Positions 17,811-26,282 of a stretch of 64,000 bases of DNA are shown here, in pieces. The notes beneath the pieces are model-generated. The model saw nothing but the letters and a program-made list of their open reading frames with translations. It made no database searches and was not told the origin of the DNA. Within the stretch, counting starts at the first letter, position 1; each line of letters opens with the position of its first letter. Origin of the DNA: Methanoregula sp. (GTDB taxonomy: Archaea > Halobacteriota > Methanomicrobia > Methanomicrobiales > Methanospirillaceae); NCBI RefSeq assembly GCF_028679125.1, contig NZ_JAJRCG010000003.1, positions 124,001 through 188,000 of the forward strand. The letters are read 5' to 3'. A program made the translations under genes and the position numbers.

Positions 17811-18395
17811 TTAAAATTTTTCAATTTTCTGGATTTTGGTATCGAGCACGTTCAGTTTCTCGAGAAGAATATTGAGCCCGGTTTTGATCTCATCCATATT
17901 TTTTCCACCCGTAATAACAATCTTTCCCGATGAGAAGAGAAGGAATACAACCTTGGGTTCAGAAATCCGGCAGACCAGTCCGGGAAAGGCTTCCGGTTCG
18001 TATTCGATCTGTTCATGATCCATCAGCGCCATGGTGATTCTTACCAGGTTGAGAGGAAATCCAAGATCGTAGGTACAGACAATATTGGTGACTTTGACCT
18101 CTGGATTTTCCTTACAGGAGATTCCAGCCGCTTTGAGGTTTTCGAGGAGGAGTTGTAACGATACAGGGATATCTTCAGACCGGTGGTGACCTGTAAGAAC
18201 AATACGGCCCGAGGCAAAGATGAGTGCTGCGGATTTCGGGTTCTGGATATGGTATACAGCGCCGGGGAATTTCTTTTTGGAAAAGGTACAATCTTTAATA
18301 GTAGTTGCAATGGATTCCAGATCGATAGAATCTGCAATCGATCCGGCAGAGACGATATTCTGGATTTTTAATGTACTGGTCTCACTTTTTTTCAT
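17811..18395 (-). CDS. TATA-box-binding protein paralogue
   Basis: A 194-aa two-repeat saddle protein (start at MKKSETSTLKIQNIV; an upstream ATG at 18437 adds a basic tail unlike TBP). Repeat 1 has FPGAVYH and ALIFASGRIVLTG; repeat 2 has FPGLVCR and FLLFSSGKIVITGG. The four Phe that kink the TATA box are all present. The first repeat is divergent (SIADSIDLESIATTIKD). It presumably recruits TFB to promoters. Many methanogens carry several TBPs, so this may be an accessory form. It stands alone with its own promoter. Confidence 0.9.
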   Translation of the reverse strand: MKKSETSTLKIQNIVSAGSIADSIDLESIATTIKDCTFSKKKFPGAVYHIQNPKSAALIFASGRIVLTGHHRSEDIPVSLQLLLENLKAAGISCKENPEVKVTNIVCTYDLGFPLNLVRITMALMDHEQIEYEPEAFPGLVCRISEPKVVFLLFSSGKIVITGGKNMDEIKTGLNILLEKLNVLDTKIQKIEKF

Positions 18396-18536
18396 GGTAT
18401 AAATTGGCCGGAAGTACCTATTTATTAATAACTTCACTGACGTGAGGGCCGTAAAAGATTGTCCGGTATCGTCAGGGAAAACTGAAAAACCGGAGGTGAG
18501 ACAAAAATTTGCCCGGTTACCGCTGATTCCGGATTT

Positions 18537-19295
18537 TCATGGGGGGGATACGGAAATTTCAGGACCCGTCCCCGCATCCTTGTTCAGCATGTACTTGTAC
18601 CAGACGAACCAGATATTGTAGGCAAATCCGATGAGGTTCTTCATGACAATCTGGCCGATCATCAGCGGGATGACCGGCATCAGCCCGGCAAATGCAATAA
18701 CGACAAAGATGACCGAGTCGAGCGTGAGGCTGATCGCATCGCTGGCACTCGAACGCAGCCATACCCAGGGATTTGTCATGGTACTGCGGCTATAGGCTTT
18801 CTCCCGGGCAAGAAACCGCTTTTTTATCCGGTCAAATACGAACGCATCCACATTCGAGCAGATCAGGAATGCGATCCAGCTGGCGATCGTGATCCGGATG
18901 CTCATCGAAAAGAGCGCCTGCCATGCGTCTTCGTACGTGAAAAATGGTGCAGCGGGGAAGGAATTGACCATCGTGATGAAGATGACCCAGAGAACCTGTG
19001 TCACAAATGCGATCAGGATTGCCACGTGCGTCATGGTCACGCCGTACACTTCATTGATCATATCGATGACCTGGGCGATGAACGGGTAGATGAGGACGGA
19101 AGCCGGCGCAAAGAGAACGATGGACAGGAGGTTGAATTCGAGGATCCGGGCTGCCAGGATCTGCGATGCAGCAAGGTAGATGACATAAAATCCGACCAGG
19201 GCCGGGAACGCGTACTGGCGGTAATGCCGGAGGATATACACCGATACGAGCGTGACCAGGGTGAGACTGGCAATCCAGCAGATCCAGAAGAGCAT
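18537..19295 (-). CDS. Queuosine-precursor-type transporter (YhhQ/VUT family)
   Basis: A 252-aa membrane protein with about seven helices. Features of the VUT/DUF165 family are visible: SQILAARILEFNLLSIVLFAPASVLIYPF, the motif DMINEVYGV, and the C-terminal RSSASDAISLTLDSVIFVVIAFAG. Bacterial members import queuosine precursors; in archaea the substrate may be a 7-deazaguanine for archaeosine, which is inference. The gene is alone, divergent from the S9 peptidase. Confidence 0.85.
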   Translation of the reverse strand: MLFWICWIASLTLVTLVSVYILRHYRQYAFPALVGFYVIYLAASQILAARILEFNLLSIVLFAPASVLIYPFIAQVIDMINEVYGVTMTHVAILIAFVTQVLWVIFITMVNSFPAAPFFTYEDAWQALFSMSIRITIASWIAFLICSNVDAFVFDRIKKRFLAREKAYSRSTMTNPWVWLRSSASDAISLTLDSVIFVVIAFAGLMPVIPLMIGQIVMKNLIGFAYNIWFVWYKYMLNKDAGTGPEISVSPP

Positions 19296-19612
19296 GCGGA
19301 GAATTATTTGCCGGTGGATCGGTTATGTATTGTGCCGGAGCCGGATGATTTTTTTCAACTTATTTTTTAAAATAATGGATCTCACGTTGTCCAAAACGCA
19401 AAATAGTTCCGGATGCATTTTCCGGAACCTTTTAGAAATACATCCGGATTTTTTTCGGGCTGTAAATTTTTCATACCGGATATTTTTGTTTTTCCGGGTC
19501 TTTTTAGAGCGAGCAAACGCGGTTGCCGGGTTGCCGTGAAATTCTGGCAGCAGCGACCCGTAAAAAAACATTTCATAACATTTTTACCGTCCTGCATCCT
19601 GACGAAAATAGT

Positions 19613-21652
19613 ATGCCTTTAAAAAAAATCTCATGGCAGATTATTCTCCTTTCCGGTGTTCTGATGCTTTTTGTTCTCACCGGCATTCCGGGCGTTTCGG
19701 CTGCAGAAACAAGGAACCCTGCCGATGCGCAGGCTTCATGGACCATCGCTGACACATTCAGTATTGCACAAATCCCGTCCCTGGATCCATCACCGGACGG
19801 AAAACGAATCGTATATACAGTCCAGAAAACGACAGTGAACGACACCGTGAGCGTGTCCAAATCGGTGATCTATGAGGGGAATGCCGATGGGACCGGTACC
19901 CGGCAGCTCACCAATGATACGGATTCCTGTTCAGGTCCCGCCTGGTCACCGGACGGACAGATGATTGCCGCGCTCTGCACCGAAGCCGGCCTCCCCCAGA
20001 TCCGGGTGATGAACGCCGACGGCTCCGGGGCCTTCACGCTGACAACACAGGAGACGGGAGTCACGCAGTTCAGCTGGGCACCGGACGGGAACCGGCTCAC
20101 GTACTCGGCCATGCTGCCATTGACAGACGAACAGAAACGTGCTGCTGAAACAGAACAGGACGTGATCGTTTCCGGCCCCAATACGTACCGGGCCGGCCTC
20201 TACCTTGTCTCGGATATTTCCCCGGTCCAGAACCGGCCCACGGTAAGGCTCCTGACACCGGACACAACAAGCATTGTCAGCTGGGACTGGTCGCCGGACG
20301 GAAAATCCATCGCGACTATCACTGCGCCAAATACCGATATGCTCTCGTCCAATACGACCCTCTCACATCTGGACCCGGCAACCGGAACGATGAAAAACCT
20401 CGTTCCGCAACCGGATACGGGCAGTTACTTCCAGGCCGTGTTTTCCCCGGACGGAAACACGATTGCCTACAGCACGATCGGCCCCATTCCCTACCAGGCC
20501 CTGTCCGTAATTCCCGCTGAAGGTGGCAACAGCCGGATCATTGCACGCGATCTCGATATCCCGGCCACGCTGCTGCTCAGTTACAAACTTCTCTGGTCGG
20601 GAGATGGCAGGTACCTGTATGTACCGGAATCGAACAGGACCCGGGTATCGGTCTATGCTATCGCGGCAGATGGATCCGGGAAGATAGAACTTTTCACCTG
20701 CGGTTCCATCGGGACACTTGCTGAAAACCGGTGGAAATCAGTCCTTGCCTATACCGCGGAAGATACGGATAGTGCATCCGAGATCTACATTACCCCGTCC
20801 AATACGTTCAGTCCCGACCGGGTGACCCGGCTCAACAGCGATCTCCCCACGGAAAAATTCGGGAAGACCGAGACTGTCCGCTGGACATCGTACGATGGCA
20901 CCGAAATTGAGGGGCTGCTCACCTACCCGGTCAATTATACGCCGGGCACAGCGTACCCCCTCATTGTCGCCCCCCATGGCGGGCCATCGGACAATTATGT
21001 GCACAGTTACACCGGGACTGCGGCTGTCCTCCCGGTTGCCACGTTCTCCTCGCTCGGGTATGCAGTCCTCCGGCCCAATATCCGGGGCTCGACCGGGTAC
21101 GGCCCGAACTTTACATGGGCAAATTACCATGACTGGGGAGGCGGGGACTATAGGGACCTGATGGCCGGTGTCGACGAGATGGTGGCCCGGGGAATCGCGG
21201 ACCCGGACCGGCTTGGGATCATCGGGCACAGTTATGGCGGGTACATGACGGCATGGACCGTGACGCAGACAAGCCGGTTCAAAGGGGCTGTCGCAATCGC
21301 TCCCATAACAAATACCATCAGCCATGCAGGGACCCGGATAGGTCTGGATATGACGCCGCTCTATTTCGGGAACGCATACTGGAATGACTGGGATTACTAT
21401 TCGGATCGCTCGCCCGTCCGGCATATCGGGAATGTCTCGACCCCCACGCTCATTATCACCGGCAAGGAAGATGTACAGGTTCCGCCCGGCCAGGGCAGGG
21501 AGTTCTATGCCGGACTGACTAAACGCGGCATCCCGACGCAACTGATCACCTACCCGCGTGCCGGACATTTCCCGACCGAACCAAAACAGGTTCGTGACCT
21601 CTGGCTCCGGGAGATCGCATGGATGAATCAGTATGTGATGGGAAACACCTGA
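19613..21652 (+). CDS. Secreted S9-family peptidase (acylaminoacyl/prolyl oligopeptidase type)
   Basis: A 679-aa protein. The start was moved to the ATG at 19613 (MPLKKISWQIILLSGVLMLF), which opens a signal peptide ending near VSAAE; the longer frame from 19523 adds no sensible sequence. Residues about 40-400 are WD40-like beta-propeller blades (repeats of WSPDG, FSPDGN). The C-terminal alpha/beta hydrolase has the Ser in GIIGHSYGGYMT, Asp in TGKEDVQVPPGQ and His in YPRAGHFPTEP. It should cleave short peptides outside the cytoplasm. It stands alone with a T-rich promoter region. Confidence 0.93.
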   Translation: MPLKKISWQIILLSGVLMLFVLTGIPGVSAAETRNPADAQASWTIADTFSIAQIPSLDPSPDGKRIVYTVQKTTVNDTVSVSKSVIYEGNADGTGTRQLTNDTDSCSGPAWSPDGQMIAALCTEAGLPQIRVMNADGSGAFTLTTQETGVTQFSWAPDGNRLTYSAMLPLTDEQKRAAETEQDVIVSGPNTYRAGLYLVSDISPVQNRPTVRLLTPDTTSIVSWDWSPDGKSIATITAPNTDMLSSNTTLSHLDPATGTMKNLVPQPDTGSYFQAVFSPDGNTIAYSTIGPIPYQALSVIPAEGGNSRIIARDLDIPATLLLSYKLLWSGDGRYLYVPESNRTRVSVYAIAADGSGKIELFTCGSIGTLAENRWKSVLAYTAEDTDSASEIYITPSNTFSPDRVTRLNSDLPTEKFGKTETVRWTSYDGTEIEGLLTYPVNYTPGTAYPLIVAPHGGPSDNYVHSYTGTAAVLPVATFSSLGYAVLRPNIRGSTGYGPNFTWANYHDWGGGDYRDLMAGVDEMVARGIADPDRLGIIGHSYGGYMTAWTVTQTSRFKGAVAIAPITNTISHAGTRIGLDMTPLYFGNAYWNDWDYYSDRSPVRHIGNVSTPTLIITGKEDVQVPPGQGREFYAGLTKRGIPTQLITYPRAGHFPTEPKQVRDLWLREIAWMNQYVMGNT

Positions 21653-21874
21653 TCTTTTTTTACCGGTTGTTGTTTTGGTCGATGATGAGGAGCTCGTACA
21701 GCCGGCAGCGATCAGCATGACACACACCATGCCGGCCAGGATATTTCTATGGGCTGTTTTACAGCGATCTCCTCCACGTTCCTCTTAATGGAAATATTCC
21801 TGTTGAAATGGTAGGGGCTTTCTCTCTGGATTCCGTAAGAATACCTGTTTGAAATTTAATAAGGAGAAGAATTC

Positions 21875-21934
21875 ATGGTGAAGAGATCTGAAGAACACGG
21901 GAGAACGATTACCTTGAAATTTTCTCAAGACTGA
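21875..21934 (+). CDS. Possible 19-aa leader peptide
   Basis: An ATG at 21875 stands 8 bases after a perfect AAGGAG ribosome site and an AATTTAATAAGG promoter-like stretch. It encodes MVKRSEEHGRTITLKFSQD and stops at 21932-21934, 11 bases before the methyltransferase start. The ribosome site is much better than that of the following gene. It could be a leader, or a remnant of a 5' part joined to the methyltransferase by a frameshift. Confidence 0.3.
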   Translation: MVKRSEEHGRTITLKFSQD

Positions 21935-21945
21935 TTATCTGGGTG

Positions 21946-22590
21946 ATGGTGACGGGAGTACAATACTGGGATAAGACCGCTCGCGGGTACGATGAAGGAA
22001 TCGATCATATCTTTGGGAACAACCTGCGGCAAATCATCCTTGGTAGGTTACAAAAGGAGGAACCACTGGGCCGGACCGTTGAGTTCGGCTGCGGAACTGG
22101 CTTTTTTACCCCGGTTCTTGCGCAGTTATCAACGAGCGTATCAGCTACAGATATTTCAGAAAAGATGCTTGATCTGACCCGTGAAAAGATCAAGGGGCTT
22201 TTCCCTATTGAGGTCCTGCATGCGAACTGCGAGAAGACGTCATTTCCCTCTGCATCCTTCGACACCGCTTTTCTGGGACTGGTCTTTCAGTTTGCCAACG
22301 GTCCTGTGACCATTGCCGAAATGCACCGGATCCTCAAACCCGGTGGAAACCTTATCCTTGCCGTACCTACAACGGAAGGGCTCACTCTTCCTGATAAACT
22401 GCGGGGAGTCATGCGGCAATACCGCACCTTCGGGAGGCTCAGGGCCCCGGGTACAATACTCTATACCCGTCAGTCGCTCACTCCGGTTATCGTTCAGGGT
22501 GGATTTAAAATTCTGGATATTGAGCATCTTGTTGATCCGACCCATGCCGGGGGATTTTCGGGACTCTATGTCCGAGCGGAAAAAATATAA
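21946..22590 (+). CDS. Class I SAM-dependent methyltransferase (Methyltransf_11)
   Basis: A 214-aa cytoplasmic enzyme. Motif I is TVEFGCGTGFFTPVLAQ; then DISEKMLDLTREKIKG, SFPSASFDTAFLGLVFQFAN (motif II/III) and MHRILKPGGNLILAVP are the standard features of small-molecule methyltransferases. The substrate is not apparent. The ATG at 21946 is preferred over the GTG at 21943. It lies just downstream of the 19-aa frame and ends before an AT-rich region. Confidence 0.88.
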   Translation: MVTGVQYWDKTARGYDEGIDHIFGNNLRQIILGRLQKEEPLGRTVEFGCGTGFFTPVLAQLSTSVSATDISEKMLDLTREKIKGLFPIEVLHANCEKTSFPSASFDTAFLGLVFQFANGPVTIAEMHRILKPGGNLILAVPTTEGLTLPDKLRGVMRQYRTFGRLRAPGTILYTRQSLTPVIVQGGFKILDIEHLVDPTHAGGFSGLYVRAEKI

Positions 22591-23104
22591 TTTTCACTAT
22601 AGCACCTTCTGATTTGGCTCAGGGAATTAATACCGGATTATAATCCTCTCACGCAGTAATCCAATTCCCTACCGGATCATTGTGTACCTATACATTTCCC
22701 TGATCCTGATCGGCAGCAATTTCATTCCGGGTATCCTGCCCGCGCCGGGCATCTTCCCACCCGTCCCGCGTCCTGAATCATGTTGCTGCAACCTGTCCTC
22801 AAAGGAAACAGGTTCTACACAGGCCGGTTTTTCTCTATGCATATCTGTCCGTTCCGCTAAAGAGGGGTGCATCGGGTTTTTCTGTGACACTTCTCTTAAA
22901 AAGTCCCGAAACCGGCCGGTCAATTTGTTCCGGAAAGTTGCGATCCGGGGCTGCATTGGGCCCGGAGGGGCAGGATCGGGGGTGCAGGTCTCCCAGCCAG
23001 GTCACTCTTTTTTCCCGTGGAAAATTTTTCCCTGTTTTATTCCAAAAACGAATCAATTATATACAATTGTCCTATAAATAAAAATCAAAGGAAAGGTTAT
23101 CCCC
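22591..23104. other. Intergenic stretch upstream of Cys-rich gene A
   Basis: No protein gene is convincing here, though frames are open on both strands. The right end carries the promoter of the gene at 23105: a GGAAAATTTTTCC palindrome (23019-23031), a TATA-like TTATATAC (about 23058) and a GGAAAGG ribosome site. Confidence 0.5.
23019..23031. promoter_or_regulatory. Palindromic element upstream of Cys-rich gene A
   Basis: GGAAAATTTTTCC is a near-perfect palindrome 73 bases before the ATG and about 28 bases before the TATA-like box, a usual place for an archaeal activator site. The same type of element lies in the equivalent position of the gene at 24536. Confidence 0.45.
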
Positions 23105-23365
23105 ATGGCTGAAACAACATCTCCCCAATCCCCGCTTATGCGCCTGGTACTGTTCATGGTCTGTCTGTCGGTTGCCGGCGCAGTCCTTGCAAGCGTACAT
23201 TATGTTGCCGTGGACCTGCCGCACCAGAAGAACCTGCAGGCCCCGACGAATGAACAAGGTATCTGCGGTGTCTGCTGCCAGTATGACCTGTGCCTGTCAG
23301 TGAATAACCGAAAAACCTGTGATGAGATGTTCCCGGCTGACCAATTACAATATTGTCCGATATAA
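23105..23365 (+). CDS. Small membrane-anchored Cys-rich protein A
   Basis: An 86-aa protein. After a polar start (MAETTSPQSPL) comes one transmembrane helix, MRLVLFMVCLSVAGAVLASV, then HYVAVDLPHQKN and a short domain with six Cys (ICGVCCQYDLC, RKTCDEM, LQYC). Members at 24536, 50989 and 51697 share the helix and linker but differ in the Cys part. Even Cys numbers outside the membrane suggest disulfides. It has a GGAAAGG ribosome site. I recognise no described family. Confidence 0.75.
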   Translation: MAETTSPQSPLMRLVLFMVCLSVAGAVLASVHYVAVDLPHQKNLQAPTNEQGICGVCCQYDLCLSVNNRKTCDEMFPADQLQYCPI

Positions 23366-23592
23366 TGGCAACAGCCCCCTCCCCCTCTACTTATTTCCCG
23401 AATAAAAATCCCTGCACCTGAACCTGAAAGGGATCGGGAGTTTTCGGCCCGTGCCTGAGTACAATGAGCAGGGAGAGAACACCGGAAACACCTGCTGCGT
23501 GAAGGGTGTGCCACTCGGATACAGTACGCCACAGGATATCCTTTAGTTGTGGATTGCAGGGGAGTTTCGTCTGCATATTTTTAAAAAAAGGG

Positions 23593-24228
23593 TTATCGTA
23601 TCTTTGCTGCAGCAATGGCTGCCACCTTTTTGAGGTTCTCGTAATCCACAGGAGTAGCGTTGCACCACAGCTCTTCGTACACATCATATTTTGAGAATAC
23701 AATCACAGTCATCATTTCGGGACTATTCTTGTCGGCCATACTCACGGCCCGGCTCGTATTGCCGATGCCCGGGGCTGCAAGCTCGGTATAGGTATGGTTA
23801 CTATCATCCTGGGCATCGTAAACAACCAGCCCGTCCGCCTGCCAGGATACCACCTGCGAGGCGTTCTCTTTCGGGAATTTGTAAACATAATGCCAGATGG
23901 CCGGGTGGACCGAAGATCCAGGTTCGTTCTTCTGCATCATGACATAATTTCCTTTCTTCCACCCCGCGTTGAGCATCCAGGGCTGTATCTTCGATACATT
24001 CCGCTCCCCGTAATTCACAAGCGTATAATTCCCGGGAAGGTCAGCGAGCCCCAGGATCATTTGTTCGGGTTCGAGAGTCGAGAGGGTCTTTTCCGGTGCC
24101 GGTGGTGCTGAAGGGACCGATGCAGGAGTGTCTGCCGACGTTGCCGGGGATGAGCATCCGGGAAGGACTGCAAAAAGGGCAAGAACTACTGCAAAAAGGA
24201 CAATTATCGTACATGACGAACGTTTCAT
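23593..24228 (-). CDS. Lipoprotein related to the one at 41797
   Basis: A 211-aa protein with signal sequence and lipobox LPGCSS, followed by a Pro/Ser/Ala-rich linker. The domain starts MILGLADLPGNYTLVNYGERN and includes WMLNAGWKKGNYVMMQKN and FPKENASQVVSWQAD. The protein at 41797 has the same plan (LALTPSEVPAGYVLTSTTER, AISLGWQGGYSVVYTN), so the two are paralogues. It lies between two Cys-rich genes but on the opposite strand. Function unknown; it is exposed outside the membrane. Confidence 0.8.
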   Translation of the reverse strand: MKRSSCTIIVLFAVVLALFAVLPGCSSPATSADTPASVPSAPPAPEKTLSTLEPEQMILGLADLPGNYTLVNYGERNVSKIQPWMLNAGWKKGNYVMMQKNEPGSSVHPAIWHYVYKFPKENASQVVSWQADGLVVYDAQDDSNHTYTELAAPGIGNTSRAVSMADKNSPEMMTVIVFSKYDVYEELWCNATPVDYENLKKVAAIAAAKIR

Positions 24229-24448
24229 AGGAAGTGATGGTCTGTTTCGGACAATCTATTAATCTTCGGTTTTTATCCGGGGGACCCGCTGAAGAATAAT
24301 CCTGTTTGCTCTTCGCACAGGCAGGCCGGGGAATTTCGTGCAGGTTTTTTTGGATTACCTGCACCGTGTTTCTCCCCATCTGACGATTCATTCCGGATGT
24401 AAAACGATGGATCTTCCCGGATCATCACGGGATTACCTGTTCCGGGTT

Positions 24449-24460
24449 GGAAAATTTTCC
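24449..24460. promoter_or_regulatory. Palindromic element upstream of Cys-rich gene B
   Basis: GGAAAATTTTCC, a perfect 12-bp palindrome, lies 75 bases before the ATG at 24536 and about 26 bases before a TTAAATATT TATA-like box. The spacing is nearly the same as upstream of gene A. Confidence 0.5.
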
Positions 24461-24535
24461 CTCCTTTTTTCCCAGATAATAAACACTTAAATATTCGCAC
24501 GATTCAATAAAAAAATAATAAGGAAGGGATGGTTC

Positions 24536-24853
24536 ATGTCTGGATCTTACTCGGAAATGTCGCCGTTCACCCGACTGGTATTGTTCATGGTCTGTCTGTC
24601 GGTTGCCGGCAGCGTCGTTGCCGGTGTCAACGCGTGGGCAACGAGTCTGCATAACACCCCAGTCCCCCCGAAAAATGGAGATTGTTCCGATGAATACTGC
24701 GAGGCCGGGGAGATGGACTGCTATTGGAATTATGGTTGTCGCGAGCAATGTCAGTGGTTCGGCCAGTCCAGCGAGGAGTGTTACCAGTGTTATGCACTTT
24801 GCGGTGTGACGTACTACTCGTGCTGTTGGCCGGACGACGGTACAGACGGGTGA
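24536..24853 (+). CDS. Small membrane-anchored Cys-rich protein B
   Basis: A 105-aa protein with MSGSYSEMSPFT, then the family helix RLVLFMVCLSVAGSVVAGVN, then an extracytoplasmic domain with ten Cys in pairs (DCSDEYC, DCYWNYGC, REQCQWF, ECYQCYALC, SCC) and many aromatic residues. A strong AGGAAGGG ribosome site precedes the ATG. The N-terminal half is nearly the same as protein A; the Cys domain is not alignable, so the anchor is conserved while the exposed part varies. Confidence 0.78.
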   Translation: MSGSYSEMSPFTRLVLFMVCLSVAGSVVAGVNAWATSLHNTPVPPKNGDCSDEYCEAGEMDCYWNYGCREQCQWFGQSSEECYQCYALCGVTYYSCCWPDDGTDG

Positions 24854-25211
24854 CGGGCCGGCGGGGCTTTTCACGGGACCTCCGGGAAATACCCGGTCTT
24901 TCCCCCCATACGGGCCCTGCTGCTCCAGCGGTACCCTGTCTGACCCGGGCCCGGTAAATTTTCTTATACGGGCAGAAAATTTTTCCGGAACTTTCAAAAA
25001 CTTTTTCCGGCATTTTTACCCTGTCGAAAAAAATCCACTGCCAAACCCAGTAAAAAATCTGCCGGAAAATCTGGACGCCTTATCCCTTAAATCCCCGTTT
25101 GATACAAAACTCCTGCCGGTATTCAGATACGATCACGATGAAATCCCTTTTTATCTCATCCCCACCAATCGCCCAACCGCTCCGGTCATGAGTATGTCAC
25201 CAACCGGACGA
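24854..25211. other. Intergenic stretch, no gene seen
   Basis: It contains GC-rich sequence after gene B and then AAAATTTTTCC-type and T-rich tracts (24960-25030). No protein or RNA gene is supported. Confidence 0.4.
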
Positions 25212-26282
25212 TTACTTCCTTACCCCAACCGCCACCGTCACCGCAGCAAGCGCCGAAACGCAGAATGCGGTAAAGAATCCCGGCCCATCCGCCACCAGCC
25301 CGGCAAGGAAGGGCAGTACGGCCATGCCAAGATAACTGGTGGTGGAAAAGAGTCCCATGGCAATTCCCTGGTGATCGCGGATGCGGGACAAAAATCCCAG
25401 CTGGGCGATCATGACAAGCCCCGCGAGAAACCCGATGACAAGGAAACCTGCCGGGTGGACGAGCGTGATCATGACCCCGGCTGCCATCGCGATTGCTGAA
25501 ATGCGGATCAACCGGATATCGTCAACGGAGAAGCGCGAGATGAGAAGGACCGCGACGATCGTGGCGACACTCATACCGGCAATCCAGTACCCCAGGATAT
25601 CCGGTTCCGCGCCGGAATATTTCGGGTAAAGGGAGGTAACGACACCCGTGATCCCGATCAGGACAATGGACGAATACCAGATCCACCGGTACTCTTTCAC
25701 CATAGGGAAAAATGCCCCCGCATCGAGATGATCAGCCCCGGGAATCTCCGGTTCCCGGGCGATCAGGCTGGCAGCTGTCGGAATGCCTGCCAAGACCGTA
25801 AACAGGAGAATGCCGGCAACCGGCTGGTCGAGCCATGCAGCAAGCACACCGGCAAGGAGCAGGCCGAGAACGAGACCGGCATTCATGAGCGCCATGAAAT
25901 ACCCGCTCATCTTCGCATGTTCCACCTCCCGGTTGATACCGGCCAGGGCCGGGGGAACAAACAGCCCGGCACCGATCCCCTCCAGGAACCGGGCCGCGAG
26001 CGCAGTTACGGGATCGACCGATGTGAAGAGGATGATCCCGCTGGTGACCGTGAGAACAAGACCGAAGCGCATCATCAGGGTCCGGCCGTACCGGTCCGTG
26101 AGGATCCCGGATGGCAGCGTGCTGATGAATGCGCCGAGGAAATAGGCAGCGTAAATTGCCCCTTCCCACGAGGAAGCCGGGGAAAACGTTGTCAGGACCG
26201 GGACGATGGCGTTCGACAACGCCATGATGGAGAAGACGCCGAGAAAAAGAGTGACCTGGGATCTCAACAGCAACCGGTTCAT
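25212..26282 (-). CDS. Major facilitator superfamily transporter
   Basis: A 356-aa membrane protein with about 11-12 helices. The MFS motif is visible as GILTDRYGRTLMMRFG between helices 2 and 3, with LPSGILTDR before it. The substrate is unknown. Its ATG overlaps the stop of the upstream aCPSF1 gene by 4 bases (26279-26282), so it is translated from the same message, although no functional link to RNA processing is obvious. Confidence 0.87.
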   Translation of the reverse strand: MNRLLLRSQVTLFLGVFSIMALSNAIVPVLTTFSPASSWEGAIYAAYFLGAFISTLPSGILTDRYGRTLMMRFGLVLTVTSGIILFTSVDPVTALAARFLEGIGAGLFVPPALAGINREVEHAKMSGYFMALMNAGLVLGLLLAGVLAAWLDQPVAGILLFTVLAGIPTAASLIAREPEIPGADHLDAGAFFPMVKEYRWIWYSSIVLIGITGVVTSLYPKYSGAEPDILGYWIAGMSVATIVAVLLISRFSVDDIRLIRISAIAMAAGVMITLVHPAGFLVIGFLAGLVMIAQLGFLSRIRDHQGIAMGLFSTTSYLGMAVLPFLAGLVADGPGFFTAFCVSALAAVTVAVGVRK

